From: Mycolicibacterium sp. TUM20985
GTDB lineage: Bacteria > Actinomycetota > Actinomycetes > Mycobacteriales > Mycobacteriaceae
Length of the DNA: 64,000 nucleotides
NCBI RefSeq assembly: GCF_030295745.1
Contig: NZ_AP027291.1
Span: 5,270,001 to 5,334,000, forward strand
Direction: 5' to 3'
Position numbers and translations under genes: made by a program. The stretch's first letter is position 1, and every line of letters begins with the position of its first letter. The notes beneath the pieces are model-generated. The model was not told the DNA's origin. It saw nothing but the letters and a program-made list of their open reading frames with translations, and made no database searches. Shown piece after piece: positions 61,139 to 64,000 of the stretch.

Positions 61139-63090
61139 GTCCTGGCGTGCCCCGCGAACTCACCGAGCAATTCGGGGCGGTCCACGGCGCTGGGGGTCAG
61201 CACCTCGGACGGGTTCGCGCCCAGCAGGATTCGCTTGATCGGGATCTCCAGCCGCTTGCCCGTCATGGTGCGCGGAATTCCTGGCACGTGGATGACGTCG
61301 TCGGGAACGTGCCGAGGCGAGGCGCCGTGGCGGATCGACTCGACGATCCGGGCCCGCAGGTCGTCACCGAACTCGACCCCGTCGGCGCAGGCGACGAACA
61401 GGGGCATCCAGTATCCGCCGTCATCGAGTTCGACACCCACCACCAGGCAGTCTTGGATCTCGGCCATGCTCTCGACCGCGTTGTAGATCTCCGCGCTGCC
61501 CATCCTGACCCCGCCCCGGTTCAGGGTGGCGTCCGAACGACCGTGCACCACGACGGATTCGCGCTCGGTGATGGTGATCCAGTCGCCATGGCACCACACG
61601 CCGGGGTACTTGTCGAAGTACGCCGTGCGGTATTTCTCGCCGTCCTCGTCGTTCCAGAAGGACACCGGCATCGACGGCATCGGCGCCGTCACCACCAGCT
61701 CACCCGCCTCGTCGGTGACCGACCGTCCGCCCTCGGCCCACGCTTGCACCGCCACGCCCAGACAGATCGCGTTCAGCTCGCCGGCCCGGATCGGCACCAG
61801 CGGGGCACCGCCGATGAACGCGGTCACGACGTCGGTGCCGCCGCTCATCGAGATCACCGGGACCGGTCGGCCGATGCCTTCCTGCAGCCAGCCGAAACCG
61901 GAGGCAGGCAAGGGCGAACCCGTCGATCCGACCGCCCGCAGCGACTCCAGCGGATGGTCCCTCCCGGGATGCAGCTCCTCCTTGGCGCACGCCAGCCAGT
62001 AACCCGCGCCCGCGCCGATCACCGTGACCCGATGATCGGCCGCGACCTGCCAAAGGTAGTCGGTGCGACCGTAGGTGGGGCTGCCGTCGTACAGCACGAT
62101 CGTGGAGCCAACGAGCAGCCCCGACACCAGCAGGTTCCACATCATCCAGCTGGTGCTGGACTGCCAGAAGAACCGGTCCTGCGGTTTCAGGTCGAGGTGC
62201 AGGCTCAGGTACTTGACGTGCTCGAGCAGGACGCCACCGTGGCCGTGCACGATGCCCTTCGGCGTGCCGGTGGTACCGGAGGAGAACAGCACCCACAGCG
62301 GGTGGTCGAACGGGACGGGCGTGACGTCGAGTTCCGCGCCGGCTCCGCGCTCTAGCGCCTCGGCCCACGGGGTGTTCCCAACCACCGGCTCGCCGAGCCG
62401 CGGCACCACCACCGTTGCCTTCAATGTCGTTAGCTGCGAACGGATCTCGGCCAGTTCGTCGTGGCGGTCTCGCCGCTTGCCTGCGTACACCGAACCGTCA
62501 CTGGCCACCAGCACCGTCGGCTCCAGCTGGCTTAGGCGTGCGACGACGCCTCCGACGGCGAGGTCCTGGTTGCACACCGCCCAGGTGGCGCCGACGCTCG
62601 CGGCACCCAAGAAGGCGACGACCGCCTCGCCGACGTTCGGCAGGTATCCGACGACGCGGTCACCCGCTTGCACGCCGACACTGCGTAGGTACGCCGCGAA
62701 GGCCGCGGTCTCCGTGCGCAGCCGCGCCCACGACCACTCCGCCGAGCCGTCCTCACCCGCGACCACCATCGCGGGTCGGTCGTCGGTGGCATGCCGGAAG
62801 ATCTGGTCGACGTAGTTCAGCGTGGCACCCGGAAACCATTGCGCTCCAGGCATTTCGCTGTTCCCGAGCACCGCGGTCGGTGGCGTCGTGGCTTGGATGT
62901 CGAAGAACGACCAGACCGCACCCCAGAACCAGTCGAGGTCGGCGACGGATGCCCTCCACAACGCGTGGTAGTCGGCGAATTCACCCCGCCCACTCTCGGC
63001 CAGCCAGTGCAGGAACCGCGTCACGTTGGCATCGTCGATGGTCCGCTGGTCGGGGCTCCAGTCCCCCGACATCTGATCGGTCGGGGTCAC
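61135..63090 (-). CDS. Acetoacetyl-CoA synthetase
   Basis: A 651-residue adenylate-forming ligase that activates acetoacetate with ATP. Diagnostic for this branch: N-terminal LWRASVADLDWFWGAVWSFFDIQ and MPGAQWFPGATLNYVDQIF, the P-loop LFSSGTTGTPKGIVHGHGG, SGGTDVVTAFIGG and the C-terminal TMTGKRLEIPIKRIL lysine. Start GTG 63090 overlaps the GH76 stop (GTGA), and the stop overlaps nhaA (GTGA). The link between sugar hydrolase, ketone-body activation and antiporter is unusual and may only reflect packing. Propionyl- or acetyl-CoA synthetase is less likely given the N-terminal signature. Confidence 0.93.
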   Translation of the reverse strand: MTPTDQMSGDWSPDQRTIDDANVTRFLHWLAESGRGEFADYHALWRASVADLDWFWGAVWSFFDIQATTPPTAVLGNSEMPGAQWFPGATLNYVDQIFRHATDDRPAMVVAGEDGSAEWSWARLRTETAAFAAYLRSVGVQAGDRVVGYLPNVGEAVVAFLGAASVGATWAVCNQDLAVGGVVARLSQLEPTVLVASDGSVYAGKRRDRHDELAEIRSQLTTLKATVVVPRLGEPVVGNTPWAEALERGAGAELDVTPVPFDHPLWVLFSSGTTGTPKGIVHGHGGVLLEHVKYLSLHLDLKPQDRFFWQSSTSWMMWNLLVSGLLVGSTIVLYDGSPTYGRTDYLWQVAADHRVTVIGAGAGYWLACAKEELHPGRDHPLESLRAVGSTGSPLPASGFGWLQEGIGRPVPVISMSGGTDVVTAFIGGAPLVPIRAGELNAICLGVAVQAWAEGGRSVTDEAGELVVTAPMPSMPVSFWNDEDGEKYRTAYFDKYPGVWCHGDWITITERESVVVHGRSDATLNRGGVRMGSAEIYNAVESMAEIQDCLVVGVELDDGGYWMPLFVACADGVEFGDDLRARIVESIRHGASPRHVPDDVIHVPGIPRTMTGKRLEIPIKRILLGANPSEVLTPSAVDRPELLGEFAGHART

Positions 63091-64000
63091 TGCGGGCCGT
63101 CCTCCTCCGTAGGCGTTTCGGATACGTCCAGCAGGAGCTGCCCCGGGGGCACGTCGTCGCTGACGGTGTGTGCGGCCTCCATGAGCATCCAACCCGAAAG
63201 TTGAACGGAAAGATCACGTTCGGGCACTTCGGAGGCGTTCACCGCCCCTTCGACGAACTCCGCGTCCTTGCCACCGGCCGTCGGCAGGTCGGCGTTGCGG
63301 TCCCAGAACGCTCCGAACAGCGGCAGACCGTCGACGGTCTGCCGGTAGTCCCAGGCCGAGTGGGCGGACTTCAGCACCAGCTCCTTGGCGGTGGCACGGG
63401 TGGCGGTGTCCTCCTGGCTGTCCTCGGGCAGCAGCGTGGCGGCGAGCGCGAGGTACCGCGCCAGGATGCCGTTGAAGAGTCCGCCGTCGCCGCCACCGGC
63501 GCCCTTGATGACGCCACCGGGCGCCATCTCGTCGGCGATCGCCTTCACCAGGCGACGCACGCGGTCGGCATGGCGGGCGTCCTGGGTGCGGGCGGCCAGC
63601 TCCACCTCGAGACCGAGGACGACGCCCTGGCAATAGGTGTACTGCGCGCGGACCATCGACCCGCCCTTGATGCCGTCGAACACCAGGTGGGTGTCCGGGT
63701 CGATCAGCGTCTCGTCGATCCAGTCGGCCATCTGCTGTGCGCGGCGCAGGCGGTCGTAGCGCGCCAGGAAGATCCCGGCGGGTCCGTTGGCGGGGGCGTT
63801 GAAGAACTGGTCCTGCTTGCGCCAGGGGATGCCGCCACCGTCCTCCGGCACCCACGCGTTGAGGAATTGGTCGGCCAGCTTGTCGAGCGCCTTCGGCCGT
63901 TCGACGCCGGCCTGGCTCCCCGCCCGTTCGAGGGAGAGCGCCAGCCACGCCATGTCGTCGTAGTAGTCGTTGATCCAACGCCCGGTGTTGCGCCAGTGCT
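63087..64000 (-). CDS. Glycoside hydrolase family 76 protein, N-terminus beyond window
   Basis: At least 304 codons of a GH76-type alpha-1,6-mannanase-like protein (Rv0365c neighbourhood). The catalytic double Asp is seen at the truncated end as YYDDMAWLAL (DD at about 63954-63959). Other matches are IPWRKQDQFFNAPANGPAGIFLARY, YTYCQGVVLGLEVELAART and IKGAGGGDGGLFNGILARYLALAA. No signal peptide can be assessed because the start is missing. GH76 enzymes act on mannans, and mycobacteria have mannose-rich cell-wall lipoglycans. It is the first gene of a coupled GH76/acetoacetyl-CoA synthetase/nhaA unit. Confidence 0.9.
   Translation of the reverse strand, partial: HWRNTGRWINDYYDDMAWLALSLERAGSQAGVERPKALDKLADQFLNAWVPEDGGGIPWRKQDQFFNAPANGPAGIFLARYDRLRRAQQMADWIDETLIDPDTHLVFDGIKGGSMVRAQYTYCQGVVLGLEVELAARTQDARHADRVRRLVKAIADEMAPGGVIKGAGGGDGGLFNGILARYLALAATLLPEDSQEDTATRATAKELVLKSAHSAWDYRQTVDGLPLFGAFWDRNADLPTAGGKDAEFVEGAVNASEVPERDLSVQLSGWMLMEAAHTVSDDVPPGQLLLDVSETPTEEDGPQ

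Overview
The window looks like the chromosome of a rapidly growing mycobacterium (Mycolicibacterium-like). GC is high, starts are often GTG, and many genes have a TANNNT hexamer 6-8 nt before the start codon, as in leaderless mycobacterial mRNAs. Gene neighbourhoods match the M. tuberculosis blocks I recall as Rv0356c-Rv0361/Rv0363c-Rv0365c, Rv0389-Rv0391 and Rv0406c-Rv0408. All synteny and family-length comparisons are from memory; no database search was run. I saw no tRNA, rRNA, IS element, prophage or CRISPR array.

Layout. (1) 1-5.9 kb: pta (cut by the window edge), fgd1, a metallo-beta-lactamase-fold hydrolase, a small membrane protein, an LLM oxidoreductase and a GNAT. (2) 6.0-31.4 kb: a lipid-polyketide locus that is a miniature of the phthiocerol dimycocerosate (DIM) locus. 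A leftward operon encodes FAAL (FadD26-like), TesA-like thioesterase, an ACP-KS-AT-KR-ACP synthase (PpsA-like), a KS-AT-ACP-condensation-like synthase (PpsE-like), DrrABC and a PapA5-like acyltransferase. It converges on a rightward Mas-like iterative PKS. A WS/DGAT acyltransferase and an SDR sit between the converging arms. The PpsB, PpsC and PpsD modules, FadD28 and MmpL7 are absent, so the product should be a shorter diol-like backbone esterified with branched acids. (3) 31.4-46.2 kb: mostly conserved core: metZ, a rhodanese, a purT-like gene with a degraded active site, a Zn-finger protein, a CPA1 antiporter, a MarR/P450/ferredoxin unit, purA, the rip2-type protease, fba and small conserved genes. 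(4) 46.2-56.0 kb: an accessory island between fba and dedA. It holds two 921-residue LuxR/AAA (LAL-type) regulators, an alcohol dehydrogenase, a secreted protein, two lipoproteins and a small soluble protein. Four genes here have nearly identical promoters: box TAGGGAAACACCCGATTT lying 37-38 nt before a TASCGT -10. Relics of the alcohol dehydrogenase and of the dedA 5' end lie at the left side, which suggests an old, decayed duplication. (5) 56.0-64 kb: dedA, an F420-type LLM protein, a ferric-reductase-like flavocytochrome with a 29-residue membrane peptide behind it, and a translationally coupled GH76 / acetoacetyl-CoA synthetase / NhaA-thioredoxin operon.

The two most interesting items are the compact DIM-like locus, whose outer promoters share the palindrome TGACGYNNRCGTCA, and the four-promoter LuxR-associated regulon island.
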